NCBI GenBank assembly: GCA_012845835.1
Contig: JABAKD010000025.1
Coordinates: 10,733,264 to 10,797,263, forward strand
Source of the DNA: Undaria pinnatifida
Lineage: Eukaryota; Sar; Phaeophyceae; Laminariales; Alariaceae
Reading direction: 5' to 3'
DNA: 64,000 bases
Both the position numbers and the translations under genes were made by a program. The notes under the pieces were generated by a model, which worked only from the letters and a program-made list of their open reading frames with translations, was not told the DNA's origin and did no database searches. Of the stretch, positions 62,713 to 64,000 are shown in pieces (position 1 is the first letter of the stretch; each line of letters begins with the position of its first letter).

Positions 62713-62974
62713 GACGCATGCTACGGAAGAGGTGCACCGCTTTTTTTTTTCCTGCGAGGTTCCTCATTATTGGAGCTTAAGAGCTCTCCCGAAAACTGAC
62801 TGTGGCAAAAACTACACTTGCTTCCGGATGAAAAACCCCGCACATGGTCTGGGTACCCAACGAGAATCACGCAAAAATATGGCTTAGTTCACTGACGGTT
62901 TGGGGCTAAGGAGCCCCGTCAATCACAACCATTTTTCTCAGACGAAACGTGCTACCTCTATCGTATCATGCGTC
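62713..62974. mobile_element. Family B element, reverse orientation
   Basis: Left end GACGCATGCTACGGAAGAGG, right end CTCTATCGTATCATGCGTC. Interior GGAGCTTAAGAGCTCTCCCG and GGGGCTAAGGAGCCCCGTCA. Confidence 0.7.
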
Positions 62975-63094
62975 GAAGGTGGCACTTTGGGGGCTAGCTA
63001 TAATATTTTTCTTTGTTTGGGTGACGGGGTGCTCCTCAACCCAAAATCGTCGGGAATGTCAAACCATGTTGGGCGATATATCTTGTCATTTTGT

Positions 63095-63392
63095 GTACCA
63101 TACCATGCCATACCATACCATGCCATGCTATACCACACCACACCATACCATACCATACCATACCATACCACACCATACCATACCATACCGTAACATACCG
63201 TACCATACCATACCGTACCATACCATACCATACCCCATATCATACCATACCATACCATACCATACCATACCATACCATACCATACCATACCATACCATAC
63301 CATACCATACCATACCATACCATACCATACCATACCATACCATACCATACCATACCATACCATACCATACCATACCATACCATACCATACTG
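63095..63392 (+). repeat. (ATACC)n pentamer array
   Basis: About 60 units of CATAC; the first 140 bp contain point variants (CACAC, CGTAC, CATGC) and the last 150 bp are perfect, suggesting recent growth at the right side. It starts within a family B-like piece. Confidence 0.95.
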
Positions 63393-63654
63393 TACTGTTA
63401 AAAGATTTACAAAATGGTTTCGGTGACCACCGGATTGTTCATCCAGTTGCACTTTTTCAGTACTTCCCACACCTAACACTGACCCTAACCCCAACCACCT
63501 CTTGTTAAGTGAGGTACACGCAGCTCCTCCAGCACAGCTCCTCATACAACCCAGGCTTCACCCCCTCCCGATCGTAGCACGTGCGTCGACGCCAAGAGCG
63601 AAAGGGACGGCAAAGCATGCTCAGAAACGCCGCAGCTGTAACTGTGCGCGCCAT

Positions 63655-63886
63655 GGACTGATTCTACGATACCTCCCCCCCGCAAAACCACCGATTTTCT
63701 TAGCGAACGTTTCGTGGCTGCCCGGCACGAGGAAGGGTGCTACGAAAGAAAGATATTTCTCACAATATTTTCTTCTTTGCAAAAGAGCATGGAACGATGA
63801 CGTCGGGGTGGCAAAGAGCACCGTGTTTCAAAACCCCAGCGATTTCCTCTAAGAACAGTTGGGTGGGGGGCTACCTTAGAACGACC
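63655..63886. mobile_element. Family C element
   Basis: Left end GACTGATTCTACGATACCTC, interior GGAACGATGACGTCGGGGTG, right end GGGGGGCTACCTTAGAACGA. Confidence 0.65.
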
Positions 63887-64000
63887 CGATGGTGCGTGGG
63901 TGTGGCTACCACCGCCCTGAAGAAACGACACGCACTACTGTAAGGGGCACGCCTTGGACGAGGTGCATGTGACCCAGGCAATGTTAGGGGTGAGCACGTT

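Larger units (their letters stand above)
60874..64000. other. Presumed upstream intron of the haloperoxidase gene
   Basis: Family A at 61043-61210 and about 61860-62165, B 61280-61564 and 62713-62974, a B-like start 62975-63095 leading into the pentamer array, and C 63655-63886. No exon with a start codon and signal peptide was recognised on the minus strand. Confidence 0.6.

Noticed and set aside
62949-63426. Open frames of Tyr-His-Thr-Ile-Pro or Met-Val-Trp-Tyr-Gly repeats
   Set aside because: Direct translations of the ATACC array in several frames and both strands.

Overview
Eukaryotic nuclear DNA, most likely from a brown alga (Phaeophyceae) with a large, repeat-rich genome. The assignment rests on one clear gene: a vanadium-dependent haloperoxidase (bromoperoxidase type) whose 13 recognisable exons lie colinearly on the minus strand from 60873 down to the stop codon at 20691. 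The exons join in one frame across twelve GT-AG introns (1.5 to 7.5 kb) and encode 539 residues. The N-terminal exon (start codon, signal peptide) was not found and probably lies beyond 64000. Red algae also carry this enzyme family, but a gene with this many long introns fits a brown alga better; the lineage is an inference.

Layout. 1-4700: simple repeats, C-rich repeats and a duplicated dispersed repeat, plus a miRNA-like hairpin near 3.5 kb. 4857-6299: two small gene-like loci, one with two zinc-finger-like modules and one with a 63-bp in-frame repeat. 6300-10414: dispersed repeats. 10415-11335: a broken Pif1/Helitron-type helicase (minus) split by a short inverted-repeat element. 12.3-14.2 kb: decayed coding-like fragments including a SPPY-type methyltransferase-like piece. 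14.2-20.6 kb: dispersed repeats and old tandem duplications. 20691-60873: the haloperoxidase gene, whose introns hold most of the repeats. 60874-64000: more of the same repeats.

The repeat landscape is dominated by short non-autonomous families, called A to G here. A: ends GACCAAGGCTACGGTAGGGG, interior palindrome TCACTCGCGCGAGTGA. B: ends ACGCGTGCTACGATAGAGG. C: ends GATTCTACGATAGC and GCTACCGTAGAACGACTC. D: contains GAGCTCCTCACGTGAGGAG-like palindromes. E: contains GCGCGAACGAATGCCTT. F: begins AATACACTCCAGCTGTGAG and runs into long G tracts. G: contains ACACGGCGTGTATGAAAATAC. None shows a transposase in this window. Nested insertions (B in A, C in A, A in the helicase) give relative ages.

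Points of most interest: the serine that should precede Gly-His in the vanadate pocket is alanine; decayed copies of exons 4 and 9 lie just upstream (in gene direction) of the intact exons; and there are several unexplained inverted repeats. All coordinates come from reading by eye. Exon boundaries are exact where phases and splice sites agree; repeat boundaries are approximate.
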